From NCBI RefSeq assembly GCF_007644045.2, contig NZ_VMDW02000051.1, forward strand, positions 1 through 64,000: a DNA stretch of 64,000 bases, written 5' to 3'. Position 1 is the first letter of the stretch. Each line of letters begins with the position of its first letter. Shown piece after piece: positions 27,908 through 40,113 of this stretch. The translations under genes and the position numbers were made by a program. The notes beneath the pieces are model-generated. The model did not search any database. It saw only the letters and a program-made list of their open reading frames with translations, and was not told the DNA's origin. This stretch comes from Vogesella urethralis (GTDB lineage Bacteria; Pseudomonadota; Gammaproteobacteria; Burkholderiales; Chromobacteriaceae).

Positions 27908-28747
27908 TCAGCGCGGGTAGCTCAGCAAGGCCAGATGCAGCACATTGAACCCCGTGTGCAGCAGCAGCGGCCAATACAGCCAGCGGCCGGCGGCGTAAGC
28001 CAGCGCGTAGCCCAGGCCGGCCAGCGCTGCCACCAGCACCCACAGCCCGCCACCACCAGCGTGTACCAGGCCGAACAGCAGCGCCGACGCCAGGCAACGC
28101 TGCCACAGCGGCCGCGCCGCCAGCACCGCAAACACGCCCTGGCGGAACAGCGCCTCTTCCGGCAGCGATACCAGCAACAGGTTGGCCGCCAGCCACGGCA
28201 GCCACCACGCCGGCCATTTCGGCTGCCACGCCAGCAAGCCACTGCCCAGCGCCAGCCACAGCGCCGCCAGCAGTGCCAGCCCCGCCACAGCCCACAAGCG
28301 CGGGCGGGCAACGGCAGTCCCCCACTGCGGCATCGGCAGGCACAGCAGCAGCCACAGGCCGGCCAGGCCTTTGTCCCAGTGCCAGTACACCGTGTACGGC
28401 TGGCTAGCGCCGGGCAACACGCCTTGCCACCACGCGTGCGGCACAAAGCCGGGCCAGCGGTGCAACGCCAACACCAGCATCAGCAGCACGGCCAGCGCCC
28501 ACAGCACAGGCTGGCGCGGCCAACGGTGCAGCGCAGCGCCCAGCCCCACAAGCAGCGCGATGGCGGCCAGCGCCGGCAGCTGCAGCACGCCGGCCAACAA
28601 GCCTGCCACGCTGGCAGCTACCCCCAGCCCCATTGCCAGCCGTCGACGGGTAAACAGTGCCGCCAACAAGGCCAGCAGCAACAGCGCGTAGGCGCCAAGC
28701 ACGGAGAAATCAGGCAGCGTCATCACATCGTCTATAGAAATCGACAC
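27908..28747 (-). CDS. CPBP family intramembrane metalloprotease (CAAX-like)
   Basis: A 279-aa membrane protein with about eight helices. The C-terminal CPBP/Abi domain shows motif 1 SLPEEALFRQGVF (EExxxR) and the following FGLVHAGGGGLW with the second histidine, plus LLHTGFNVLHLAL as the third motif. Members act as membrane proteases in processing or bacteriocin immunity; the substrate here is unknown. A later ATG (28723) is an alternative start. Confidence 0.8.
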   Translation of the reverse strand: MSISIDDVMTLPDFSVLGAYALLLLALLAALFTRRRLAMGLGVAASVAGLLAGVLQLPALAAIALLVGLGAALHRWPRQPVLWALAVLLMLVLALHRWPGFVPHAWWQGVLPGASQPYTVYWHWDKGLAGLWLLLCLPMPQWGTAVARPRLWAVAGLALLAALWLALGSGLLAWQPKWPAWWLPWLAANLLLVSLPEEALFRQGVFAVLAARPLWQRCLASALLFGLVHAGGGGLWVLVAALAGLGYALAYAAGRWLYWPLLLHTGFNVLHLALLSYPR

Positions 28748-28787
28748 AGGCCGGCAGTCTACGTGACGCCAGCCCGCGACAAAAGAC

Positions 28788-28819
28788 AGCGGCCAACCCC
28801 ATCGCCAGGGTTGGCCGCT
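28788..28819 (-). terminator. Terminator after metY made of an inverted GTTGGCCGC pair
   Basis: A 12-bp perfect stem AGCGGCCAACCC / GGGTTGGCCGCT with an 8-base loop, downstream of metY on the minus strand and followed by GTCTTTT. Confidence 0.8.
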
Positions 28820-28836
28820 ATCAACAGCCTGCGCGC

Positions 28837-30114
28837 TTAGGCAGCAGCGGCAGCCAGCGCCTGGCTCACGTCGGCCAGGATGTCGTCCACGTGCTCGATA
28901 CCGATAGACAGGCGGATCAGTTCCGGCTTCACGCCGGCCTTCAGCTGTTCTTGCGGCGACAGCTGACGGTGGGTGGTGGACGCCGGGTGGCAGGCCAGGC
29001 TCTTGGCGTCGCCGATGTTCACCAGACGCGTTACCAGCTGCAGCGCGTCGATAAAGCGGCCGCCCGCTTCAACCCCGCCCTTGATGCCGAACGACAGGAT
29101 GCCCGACGCGCGGCCGCCCATGTATTTGTCCACCAGCGGGCGGCTGGGGTGGCCTTCCAGCGCGGCGTACTCTACCCATTCCACCGCCGGGTGTTGCTGC
29201 AGGAACTGGGCCACTTTCAGCGTGTTGTCGCAGATACGGTCCAGGCGCAGTGCCAGCGTTTCGATACCCAGCAGGATCTGATGCGCGTTGAACGGCGAGA
29301 TGGCCGCGCCCATATTGCGCAGCGGCACCACGCGGGCACGGGCGATGTAGGCAGCGGCGCCCAGCACCTCGACGTAATTGACGCCGTGGTAGCTGACGTC
29401 CGGCGTGTTCAGGCGCACGAAGCGTTCTTTGTGCTCGCCCCACGGGAATTTGCCACTATCGACGATGATGCCGCCGATGCTGGTGCCGTGGCCGCCCAGG
29501 TATTTGGTGAGGCTATGTACCACGATGTCGGCGCCGTGCTCGAACGGGCGGCACAGGTAAGGCGACGGTACGGTGTTGTCCACGATCAGCGGCAGGCCGT
29601 GCTTGTGCGCCTCGTCGGCAAAGGCACCAAAGTCCACCACATTGCCCAGCGGGTTGCCGATGGATTCGCAGAACACCGCCTTGGTGTTGGCGTCCACGTT
29701 GGCCGCAATGTCCTGCGGGCGCGCCGGGTCGATAAAGCGTACGGTAATGCCCAGCTGCGGGAAGGTGTGGGCAAACAGGTTATAGGTGCCGCCGTACAGC
29801 GTGCTGGTAGCGATGATGTTATCCCCGGCCTCGGCGATGGTCTGGATGGCGTAGCTGATGGCCGCCATGCCCGACGCTACCGCCAGCGCACCAATACCGC
29901 CTTCCAGCGCCGCCACGCGCTTTTCCAGCACGTCGGTGGTGGGGTTCATGATGCGGGTGTAGATATTGCCCTGCACCTTCAGGTCGAACAGGTCGGCACC
30001 GTGCTGGGTGCTGTCGAAGGCGTAGCTAGTGGTCTGGTACAGCGGTACCGCTACCGCTTTGGTGGTCGGGTCGGGGCTATAGCCGCCGTGTACTGCGAGC
30101 GTTTCCAGTTTCAT
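28837..30114 (-). CDS. metY: O-acetylhomoserine sulfhydrylase
   Basis: A 425-aa PLP enzyme of the Cys/Met metabolism family that converts O-acetylhomoserine and sulfide to homocysteine. It has the N-terminal LAVHGGYSPDPTTKAVAVP, YTRIMNPTTDVLEKRVAALE, the PLP lysine in VVHSLTKYLGGHG and the C-terminal RLSIGIEHVDDI. Its length, some 30-40 residues over cystathionine enzymes, fits MetY. The 187 bp upstream hold a possible operator (see the inverted repeat there). Confidence 0.95.
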   Translation of the reverse strand: MKLETLAVHGGYSPDPTTKAVAVPLYQTTSYAFDSTQHGADLFDLKVQGNIYTRIMNPTTDVLEKRVAALEGGIGALAVASGMAAISYAIQTIAEAGDNIIATSTLYGGTYNLFAHTFPQLGITVRFIDPARPQDIAANVDANTKAVFCESIGNPLGNVVDFGAFADEAHKHGLPLIVDNTVPSPYLCRPFEHGADIVVHSLTKYLGGHGTSIGGIIVDSGKFPWGEHKERFVRLNTPDVSYHGVNYVEVLGAAAYIARARVVPLRNMGAAISPFNAHQILLGIETLALRLDRICDNTLKVAQFLQQHPAVEWVEYAALEGHPSRPLVDKYMGGRASGILSFGIKGGVEAGGRFIDALQLVTRLVNIGDAKSLACHPASTTHRQLSPQEQLKAGVKPELIRLSIGIEHVDDILADVSQALAAAAA

Positions 30115-30207
30115 CTTTGTAGATCCCTAAGGCTTGTTATCGCCGGCCGCGTCATGGCTGGCCGCAAGCGCTACCTTATCGTCATGCGGCATGAAGATAA
30201 AGCAGGA

Positions 30208-30229
30208 TTTCTGCAATGTTTTGCAGAAA
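30208..30229. promoter_or_regulatory. Inverted repeat TTTCTGCA-N6-TGCAGAAA between divergent genes
   Basis: A perfect 8-bp inverted repeat with a 6-bp spacer stands about 80 bp from each neighbouring start, where an operator for metY or the GGDEF-EAL gene would be expected. It does not match the MetR (TGAA-N5-TTCA) or MetJ consensus. The regulator is unknown. Confidence 0.4.
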
Positions 30230-30301
30230 TAGCGCCACTCACAGGCTGCCAAGGCAGTACGCAGCGCCTATGCTTCAATAAAACAAGACTGCGGGGACGC
30301 C

Positions 30302-32911
30302 ATGCTGCCATCACGCTTTCTGCTGGCCCGTACCATCAGCCGACAAATGCTGTGGCTGCAAAGCCTGCTGCTGGCACTGCTGCTCGGGGCCATGGCCTTT
30401 CTGCACTACTACAACGACGAACAGACCAAGTTGCTGGCCGAGGAAAGCCGCAAGCACTCGCGCGAACAGCAGTAACTGGGCGACGCGCTGTCACGACTGG
30501 GCGACCTGCACAACCGCATGATCTTGCTGGTGGAAGAGCAGGAAGCAGAAGAGCTGTCACCAGATGACATCCAGCGGCGCAAGCGTAGCCTGCAACAAGC
30601 ACTGAACCTGCTGACCCGTGATGCCGTGTTGCTGGGGGAACAAAGCCAGCACAGCCCGGCCTTGGCCGCCCAGATCCGCGATATCCAGACCGACCTGATG
30701 CGCTATCACACCCAGGCCAGCACCTTGCTCCAACTGCTGCCCAGCCAGGGCGAGGCGGCCGAGGCGCAAGCGCTGCAGATTACCCGGCAAGTCACCAACA
30801 GCATGGAAAAACTGCGGGCGCTGGTACGGCAGCAGCGCCAGATGGCCGTGGCCCACTATGAAGACAACCTCGCCACCACCCTGCGTACCGGCCACCAGTT
30901 GCAAGGCATCATGCTGCTGGTACTGCTGCTGGGCCTGGCGCTGATAGGCTGGCGCATGCACCGCATCGGCAGCCAGCTACAACAGACCGAGGCGCTGTTA
31001 CTCTCCTTGGGTGAAGGGCGCAGCGACGCCATCATCCCGCGTGGCGATGCGCTATTCCAGCCGGTATTCGACGCGCTGCAACGCTTCCGCCAGTTACTGC
31101 TGAGCCAGCAACAGCAGTTGGCCGAGCGGCAGGCCCAGCAACAGCAGCTGGAACAGATGGTGGCCGAGCGCACCGCCCACTTGCAGCAGGCCAACCGCCA
31201 GCTGGAAGACGAAATCCGTCAGCGCCAGCAGGCCGAAAAGCGCCGTCGTCTGTACGAAATGGTGTTCGAACACACCGAAGACGCGGTCATCATCACCACG
31301 CCGGATACCCACATCGTGGCGGCCAACCCGGCCTACCAGCTGATGACCGGCATGACGCTGGACGAGCTGTGCGGTAAACGGCCGCCCATCGCCCGCTCCG
31401 GCCATCACGACCGCCAGTTCTACCAGCAACTGTGGCAGGAGCTGGCCATTGCCGGGCGCTGGCAGGGCGAAATCATCAACCGCCACGCCGACGGCAGCCT
31501 GATCCACGCGCTGCTCACCATCAACGCCGCCACCGAGCCGGACGGCAGCATTACCCACTATGTCGGCATCCTGTCCGATATTACCCAGCTCAAGCTGGCC
31601 GAAAACCAGCTGCGCCGGCTGGCCTACTACGACCCGCTGACCGCCCTGCCCAACCGCGTGCTGCTGAAAGACCGCCTGGCACACGAGATCGACATCGCAC
31701 GCGAGGAAAAGCGCAGCTTCGCCACGCTGCTGCTGGACCTGGACCGTTTCAAGTACGTCAACGATACCCTCGGCCATAAAGCCGGCGACGAGCTGCTGAT
31801 GGACGTGGCCGAGCGCCTGCGCGGCACGGTACGGCTGGAAGACACGGTGGCAAGGCTGTCCGGCGACGAGTTCTGCATCATCATCCGCGACTGCAGCCCG
31901 GTTCAGGTTGCACGCATCGCCAAAGCCATTGTCGAGGTGCTGAACCTGCCGTTCCGGCTGGAAGCCCGCGATGCGGAAGTGGGTGCCAGCATCGGCATTG
32001 CCATGTTCCCCGACGACGGCGAAAGCAGCGAGCACCTGATGAAGAATGCCGACGCCGCCATGTACCAGGCCAAGGCGCTGGGGCGCAACCGCTACTGTTT
32101 CTTCGAGCCGGCCATCGAAGCGCGGCTGCGCAGCGAGATGGAACTGTTCACCGCGCTGCGCCAGGCCATCGAGAACGAGCAGTTCCAGCTGCATTACCAG
32201 CCCATCGTGCCTCTGTCCGATGCACTGGGCAGCTACGGCGAGGCACTGCTGCGCTGGCCCGGCGGCGGCAGCCAGGCCTCGCCAGGCCTGTTTATCCCGT
32301 TTGCCGAGCAGCACGGCCTGATCGAAGACATCGGCCACTTCGTGCTGCACGCCGCCTGCCGCTTTGTGGCACGCAGCATCGAGCAGGGGCAGCCGCAAAG
32401 CATCAGCATCAACCTGTCGGCACGGCAGCTGGCGATGAGCGACCTGCCCGACATGCTGAGCCAGGCGGTCATGCAACACGGCATTCCGGCAGCTGCCATC
32501 GAACTGGAGCTGACCGAGTCGTCGCTGATCCAGAACCTGACGGCCATCTCGCACACCCTCACCCGCTTGCGCCAGGCCGGCTTCCGCCTGGCCATCGACG
32601 ACTTCGGCGCCGGCTACTCGTCGCTGAACTATCTGGTGGAGTTGCCGGTAGACAAGGTGAAGATCGACCAGCGTTTCATCTGGAGCCTGTTCAACAGCCC
32701 GCGCAACCAGGCGGTGGTGAAGGCCATCCTGTCGCTGGCGCGCAGCATCGGCATCCAGACCGTGGCCGAGGGGGTGGAAACCGCCGAACAGCTGGCCTTC
32801 CTGCAAGCCCACGGCTGCCACTACGTGCAGGGCTACTATCTGGCGCGGCCGATGAACGAGCAGGACTATCTGGTGTTCCAGGCGCTGGCACAAAACAAAA
32901 GCCCCGCGTAA
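30302..32911 (+). pseudogene. GGDEF-EAL sensor protein gene interrupted by an in-frame stop
   Basis: The frame opens at the ATG at 30302 (LARTISRQMLWLQSLLLALL, first membrane helix) and runs into TAA at 30473-30475 after 57 codons. The same frame then continues open to 32911. Downstream are a periplasmic helical region, TM2 (about GIMLLVLLLGLALIGW), a PAS domain (about YEMVFEHTEDAVII), a GGDEF domain with SGDEF and an RxxD I-site (RLED five residues before), and an EAL domain with EALLRW and DDFGAGYSSL. Catalytic motifs look intact. Restart at ATG 30518 lacks a ribosome binding site and would lose TM1. Either a recent nonsense change (CAA to TAA fits the run of Gln codons) or a sequencing error. 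Confidence 0.8.
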
Positions 32912-33361
32912 GCGTAATGCCAGTCAGTTAACGCTGACTGGCGTTTTTTTGGTTAGGGATTTGTTGCGTTGAAGTACGCTAGTGTGTCCGCGATGCGGAC
33001 GATGATTAGATGCCGGTTCCGCCCGTGACCGAGCGAGGCAAGCGCAGCGTCGCGAGGGAATAAGACGGGAAAGGGGGCGGATTGCCGCCCCCTTTTCATT
33101 CCCCCGCAACCCGGGGCTGCTCGAAACCCCGGTCAAAATGGCACGCCCCAGGCGCCGCCGAACTCGCCCCTCGCTAACGGCTCGGGGCTCAAACAAATCG
33201 GCGTCTTGCGCGTGCGAATCTTCGATTCGCTCAGCACAACCCTGGGGCGAACCATTTTGCCCGGCTCGCGCCAACGGGATGGGGCGCGTCACTCACGTAC
33301 TGCTACGTGAAAACCAAGCACATTCGCTTAACTGACTGGCATTACCGCCTAAGCGGGGCTT
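32899..33361. repeat. 463-bp element bounded by long inverted repeats with nested hairpins
   Basis: The ends, 32899-32934 and 33325-33361, are inverted copies matching at about 31 of 34 positions. The shared core is 18 bp, GTAATGCCAGTCAGTTAA. Inside are a second inverted pair (33131-33152 with 33241-33262, 19 of 22), a perfect 6/3/6 hairpin (32986-33000), a hairpin GCGAATC/GATTCGC near 33217-33234, and a strong stem GGGGGCGG/CCGCCCCC with T run near 33074-33096. The left end supplies the last codons and stop of the GGDEF-EAL frame. No transposase is present; a 122-codon minus-strand frame inside looks incidental. It resembles a MITE or REP-like mobile palindromic unit, or a structured RNA. 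Confidence 0.6.
32919..32950 (+). terminator. Terminator after the GGDEF-EAL gene
   Basis: Stem GCCAGTCAG/CTGACTGGC with 6-base loop, followed by G and seven T. Its left arm is also the core of the terminal inverted repeat of the element that begins here. Confidence 0.9.
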
Positions 33362-33379
33362 GTTGAAAACAAGGCAGAC

Positions 33380-34687
33380 TCAGTCCGCGTCGGGGTTGGC
33401 CGCCGGCGCCGGTGCCACCACCAGCACCTTGTCGACACGGGTACGGTCCATGTCCACCACTTCGAAGCTGAAGCCGTTCCACACCACCTTGTCGGCCGCA
33501 CTGGGCACCCGGCCCAGCATGAACATCACAAAGCCGCCCAGCGTCTGGAAGTTGCCAGACTCTTCACCCTCGATGCTTTCCAGCTCGAAGTGCTCCTTGA
33601 AGTCTTCCAGCGACATCATGCCGTCCACCAGCCAGCTACCGTCTTCGCGCTGTACGATCTCGTCGTCGCCATCGCCGGCTTCGGTCGGCAAGTCACCGAC
33701 AATGGCCTCCATCACGTCGTTGATGGTGACCAGGCCTTCGATCTCGCCGTATTCGTCCACCACCAGCGCGGTATGGTTACGCGTGCGCTTGAACTGCTCC
33801 AGCAGCTGCATCGGGCTGATGGCTTCCGGCACGTACAGCGGCGGGCGCACCGACTCGGTAAGCTTGACCGATTTATCCTCCAGCAAGCGGTGCAGCAGAT
33901 CTTTGGCCTGCACGATGCCCAATACGTTCTCGAAACCGCCCTTCACCACCGGGTAGCGGGTAAACACGCTGCCACGCACGATCTTCAGGTTGTCCTCCAG
34001 CGGGTCGTCCACGTCCAGCGCAATGATGTCCTTGCGCGGCGTCATGATGGAGACCACCTTTTTTTCGTCCAGGCTGAAGATGTTTTCCACCAGCTCCTGC
34101 TCGGCGCGATCAAAAATGCCTTCGTCGGCCCCCTGCTCCATCAGCACCTTGATTTCCTCTTCGGTGATGGAGGGGTCATTGTTCTTGCGCACACCCAGCA
34201 CGCGCAGCACGGCTTCGGTAGACAGGCTCAGCATGCGCACCATCGGCGAGGTTACCCGTGCCAGCAGCAGCATCGGGCGCGCCAGGATGGACGCCAGCAA
34301 TTCGGGGTTCTGCATGCCGATACGCTTGGGCACCAGCTCGCCGATGATCAGCGAGAAGTAGGTAATCAGCACCACGGTCACGGTGAGCGAAATCGGACGG
34401 GCAAACTCGGCCAGCAGCGGATAGGCCTCCAGATACACCTTCAGGCGATCGGCAATGGCCGCCTCACCGAAAGCACCGGACAGAATGCCGATCAGCGTAA
34501 TGCCGATCTGGATGGTAGAGAGAAAGCGGGTAGGTTCGTCGGCCAGCTTGAGAGCGGCAGCCGCGCCGCGGTTGCCTTCGTCGGCCCACTGCAGCAAGCG
34601 CACCTTGCGGGAAGAAACGATGGCGATTTCGGTCATGGCAAAGATGCCGTTGAGCAAAAACAGGACAACCAATATGAGCACGTCCAT
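33380..34687 (-). CDS. CNNM/CorC-type membrane transporter with CBS domains
   Basis: A 435-aa protein: DUF21 membrane domain (three to four helices, opening LILVVLFLLNGIFAMTEIAI), two CBS domains (about 205-330, ending NHTALVVDEYGEIEGLVTIN) and a C-terminal CorC_HlyC domain (GGFVMFMLGRVPSAADKVVW). Such proteins are linked to magnesium or cobalt efflux and older names call them hemolysin-related. Monocistronic, convergent with the preceding element. Confidence 0.88.
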   Translation of the reverse strand: MDVLILVVLFLLNGIFAMTEIAIVSSRKVRLLQWADEGNRGAAAALKLADEPTRFLSTIQIGITLIGILSGAFGEAAIADRLKVYLEAYPLLAEFARPISLTVTVVLITYFSLIIGELVPKRIGMQNPELLASILARPMLLLARVTSPMVRMLSLSTEAVLRVLGVRKNNDPSITEEEIKVLMEQGADEGIFDRAEQELVENIFSLDEKKVVSIMTPRKDIIALDVDDPLEDNLKIVRGSVFTRYPVVKGGFENVLGIVQAKDLLHRLLEDKSVKLTESVRPPLYVPEAISPMQLLEQFKRTRNHTALVVDEYGEIEGLVTINDVMEAIVGDLPTEAGDGDDEIVQREDGSWLVDGMMSLEDFKEHFELESIEGEESGNFQTLGGFVMFMLGRVPSAADKVVWNGFSFEVVDMDRTRVDKVLVVAPAPAANPDAD

Positions 34688-34868
34688 TGGACAGGATAAA
34701 CCCCGTGTAAAGAAGACTCTGCCATTCTACATGGCAATGGCGATTTCGCCACTGTTGCCGGCCTGCCACGCCATGCCAAAAGAATGGTGTTTGATTGCTG
34801 GCGCGCCCAATCAGAATAGCTATAAATAGCTTTAGGGGTTAAACCGGCTCGATTACCAAGGATTTACC

Positions 34869-36491
34869 ATGCAAAAACTCTCTCTGCGCCTGCACCTGAT
34901 GTTGATGGTCGGCATTGCCATCCTGTTTTGCGTGGGGCTGGGTGCGAGCGGGCTGCTGGGGTCGCGCAGCATTGCCGGCGAAGTAGGCGATCTGTTGAAC
35001 ACGCAGAAGATGATCCGGCAGCAAACCGAAGCCGACATGATGCACGACGCGGTACGTTCCGACGTGCTGTCCGCGCTCTACCGCGACAAGCTGGGCGAGA
35101 AAGACAAAATGTCAGCCATTGCCAAAGACCTGGCCGAACACGCCAAGCACTTTCGCGAACTGATGGCCGACAACGCCCGCCGCGCCGACAAGCCCGAGTT
35201 GCAACAGCTGTACCAGCAAGTGATTCCGATGGTGGAACGCTACCTGGGCTCTGCCGACGTGATCGTCAGCCATATTGCCAGCCAGCCCGATAAGGCGCTG
35301 GCCACCCTGCCCGCCTTCGAGCAGGACTTCGAGTCGCTGGAAGGCGGCATGGAAAAAGTCACCGATGCCATCGAGCAATCGTCGCAAAGCGCCCAGGACA
35401 CGGTAGATAGCGGCATCTCCCGGCAATCGGTGATCAGCAGCGTGCTGGCGTTGGCCGCAGCCCTGATCCTGATTGCCTACGCCGGCCTGCTGAGCCGATT
35501 GCTGGTGCGCCCGCTACAGCAACTGACCCACACCGCCAACCAGGTCATCAAGACCGGCAACCTCAGCCTGCGGGTAGACGACAACGCGGGGCTGGAGCTG
35601 GCGCAGTCCATTCGTGCTTTTAACGCCATGCTGGCTTCTCAACAAAAACTGGTGGCAAAGCTGCAGGAGGTCGCCGGGGCACTGGAACACACCAGCGGTA
35701 GCATCGCCGGCCTCACCGGCCGTGTCCGTAGCGATGCCGAAACGCAGAGCAGCTCGGCCGAGCAGATTAGCGCCGCCATCAAACAGATGAGCAATAGTGT
35801 GGCGACTGTCAGCGAAGGCACGCATACCGCGCTGGCCAGCACCCGGACTGCCGGCGAGCAGGCACGCAGCAGTGGCCAGACGGTGGCGCAGGCAACCGGT
35901 GCCATTGTGGCGGCGACCCAGGCCGTGCAGCACGTATCGGGCGTCATCCATTCGCTGGAAAGCAGCGCCATGCAGATCAGCAAGGTGGTAGAGGCGATCA
36001 GCGGCATTGCCGAGCAGACCAACCTGCTGGCGCTGAACGCGGCTATCGAGGCCGCCCGCGCGGGCGAAAGCGGCCGTGGTTTTGCCGTGGTAGCCGACGA
36101 GGTGCGCAACCTGGCGGTACGTACCAGTACCGCCACCGCCGAAATCCAGACCATGGTGTCCGGCATCCAGGCCTCGGCACAACACGCCGTTAGCGCCATG
36201 GAAGACGGTATCCGCCAGGTGGTGCAAGGTTCCGAGCAAGCACAGATGGCCGGCAGCGCCATCGAACTGATCGAAGACCGCACCCGCGCCAGCGTCACCA
36301 CCATGGACCAGATCCACCGCGAGCTGCAGGAGCAAGCCAGCGCCAGCCACAACATTGCCGGCAACGCCGACCAGGTATCGGCCATGGCACGGCATACGCT
36401 GGACAGCGCCCGCGAGGTAGAAACCGAAACCCGCCGCCTGCAACAACTGGCGCAGAACCTGAACCAGACGCTGGCTGCGTTCAACGGCTAG
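34869..36491 (+). CDS. Methyl-accepting chemotaxis protein (4-helix-bundle sensor)
   Basis: A 540-aa receptor. TM1 is at 10-30 ([16 protein letters not shown]) and TM2 near 190-210. Between them about 150 residues form a helical bundle sensor rich in charged residues. A HAMP domain ([18 protein letters not shown]) and a signalling hairpin follow, with the conserved tip [21 protein letters not shown]. No C-terminal CheR-tether pentapeptide is present. RBS AAGGA precedes the ATG. Ligand unknown. Confidence 0.92.
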   Translation: MQKLSLRLHLMLMVGIAILFCVGLGASGLLGSRSIAGEVGDLLNTQKMIRQQTEADMMHDAVRSDVLSALYRDKLGEKDKMSAIAKDLAEHAKHFRELMADNARRADKPELQQLYQQVIPMVERYLGSADVIVSHIASQPDKALATLPAFEQDFESLEGGMEKVTDAIEQSSQSAQDTVDSGISRQSVISSVLALAAALILIAYAGLLSRLLVRPLQQLTHTANQVIKTGNLSLRVDDNAGLELAQSIRAFNAMLASQQKLVAKLQEVAGALEHTSGSIAGLTGRVRSDAETQSSSAEQISAAIKQMSNSVATVSEGTHTALASTRTAGEQARSSGQTVAQATGAIVAATQAVQHVSGVIHSLESSAMQISKVVEAISGIAEQTNLLALNAAIEAARAGESGRGFAVVADEVRNLAVRTSTATAEIQTMVSGIQASAQHAVSAMEDGIRQVVQGSEQAQMAGSAIELIEDRTRASVTTMDQIHRELQEQASASHNIAGNADQVSAMARHTLDSAREVETETRRLQQLAQNLNQTLAAFNG

Positions 36492-36513
36492 CCACCTCCC
36501 CCAGCCCCATGAA

Positions 36514-36545
36514 AAAACCCCGCCGGCTTGCGCTGGCGGGGTTTT
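36514..36545 (+). terminator. Terminator after the chemoreceptor
   Basis: Stem AAAACCCCGCC/GGCGGGGTTTT with a 10-base loop; A and T runs on either side suit both directions. Confidence 0.85.
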
Positions 36546-36553
36546 GCTTTGCC

Positions 36554-36580
36554 TGCGGCCAACCTGGCGGGTTGGCCGCA
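36554..36580. terminator. GTTGGCCGC inverted pair downstream of gcvP
   Basis: An 11-bp perfect stem TGCGGCCAACC/GGTTGGCCGCA with loop TGGCG, 11 bases after the gcvP stop on the minus strand. It lies immediately beside the chemoreceptor terminator; there is no T run directly after it, so it may act together with that hairpin. Confidence 0.6.
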
Positions 36581-36590
36581 TGGGCAGGGC

Positions 36591-39446
<2,856 letters not shown>

Positions 39447-39493
39447 GTCTGCGATTCCGTCTAATCGATTAGCCACGAACGGCTTACTGCTTG

Positions 39494-39597
39494 GCCACGA
39501 AAACCACAAAAGACACAAAATGATCCAGGCAAGGTCATGGCTTGCCTAGTACACGTCAACAATGGAAGCGTTCGTATTGTTTCGTGGGTTTCGTGGC
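39494..39597. repeat. Palindromic unit between gcvH and gcvP
   Basis: GCCACGAAAACCACAAAA (39494-39511) is inverted at 39580-39597 with 16 of 18 matches. Nested inside is the hairpin AGGCAAG/CTTGCCT around 39527-39548. The CCACGAAA words recall the short CACGAA-type intergenic repeats seen in many proteobacteria. Role unknown. Confidence 0.55.
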
Positions 39598-39610
39598 AAA
39601 AATTCGCGGC

Positions 39611-39644
39611 AAAAAAAAGCCCCGCCATCTTGCGATGGCAGGGC
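39611..39644 (-). terminator. Terminator after gcvH
   Basis: Stem GCCCCGCCATC/GATGGCAGGGC (one mismatch, loop TTGC) followed on the minus strand by eight T, eight bases beyond the gcvH stop. Confidence 0.9.
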
Positions 39645-39651
39645 CGTTTCA

Positions 39652-40038
39652 TCAGGCGCCGATTTCGGCTGCGTAGGCAGCGGCGTCCAGCAGGCCGTCC
39701 AGATCAGCGGCGTTGGCCGGCTTGATCTTGAAGAACCAGCCCGCGGCGTACGGTTCGCTGTTGGCCAGCTCCGGGTTGGCTTCCAGCTCGGCGTTCACTT
39801 CCAGGATTTCGCCTGCGATCGGGGCGTATACGTCGGAAGCGGCTTTCACCGACTCCACCACGCCAGCTTGCTCTTCGGCAGCCAGGTTGGCGCCCACAGC
39901 CGGCAGCTCGACGAACACGATGTCGCCCAGCAGCTCTTGCGCGTGTTCGGTAATGCCGACGGTTACGGAACCGTCAGCTTCCAGACGCAGCCATTCGTGG
40001 CTGGATACGTATTTCAGGTCGGCAGGAATGTTGCTCAT
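39652..40038 (-). CDS. gcvH: Glycine cleavage system H protein
   Basis: A 128-aa lipoyl carrier. [20 protein letters not shown] opens the fold, and the lipoylated lysine is in [19 protein letters not shown] near residue 65. It shuttles the aminomethyl group between GcvP and GcvT. RBS AGAGAAACG precedes the ATG. It lies 75 bp downstream of gcvT. Confidence 0.97.
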   Translation of the reverse strand: MSNIPADLKYVSSHEWLRLEADGSVTVGITEHAQELLGDIVFVELPAVGANLAAEEQAGVVESVKAASDVYAPIAGEILEVNAELEANPELANSEPYAAGWFFKIKPANAADLDGLLDAAAYAAEIGA

Positions 40039-40113
40039 CGTTTCTCTCCAGAAAAATAGACTTGGATGGTGTACCGGGACCGGCTCTTGCTCGCCCCGTC
40101 GTTATACACCAGC

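Noticed and set aside
31094-32893. 599-codon minus-strand frame opposite the GGDEF-EAL gene
   Set aside because: The plus strand carries clear GGDEF and EAL domains; the antisense frame has no family features.
32924-33292. 122-codon minus-strand frame inside the inverted-repeat element
   Set aside because: It is Arg/Ser/Pro-rich, starts and ends within the nested repeats and has no RBS; similar frames tend to arise in repeat sequences, so I do not call it a gene.
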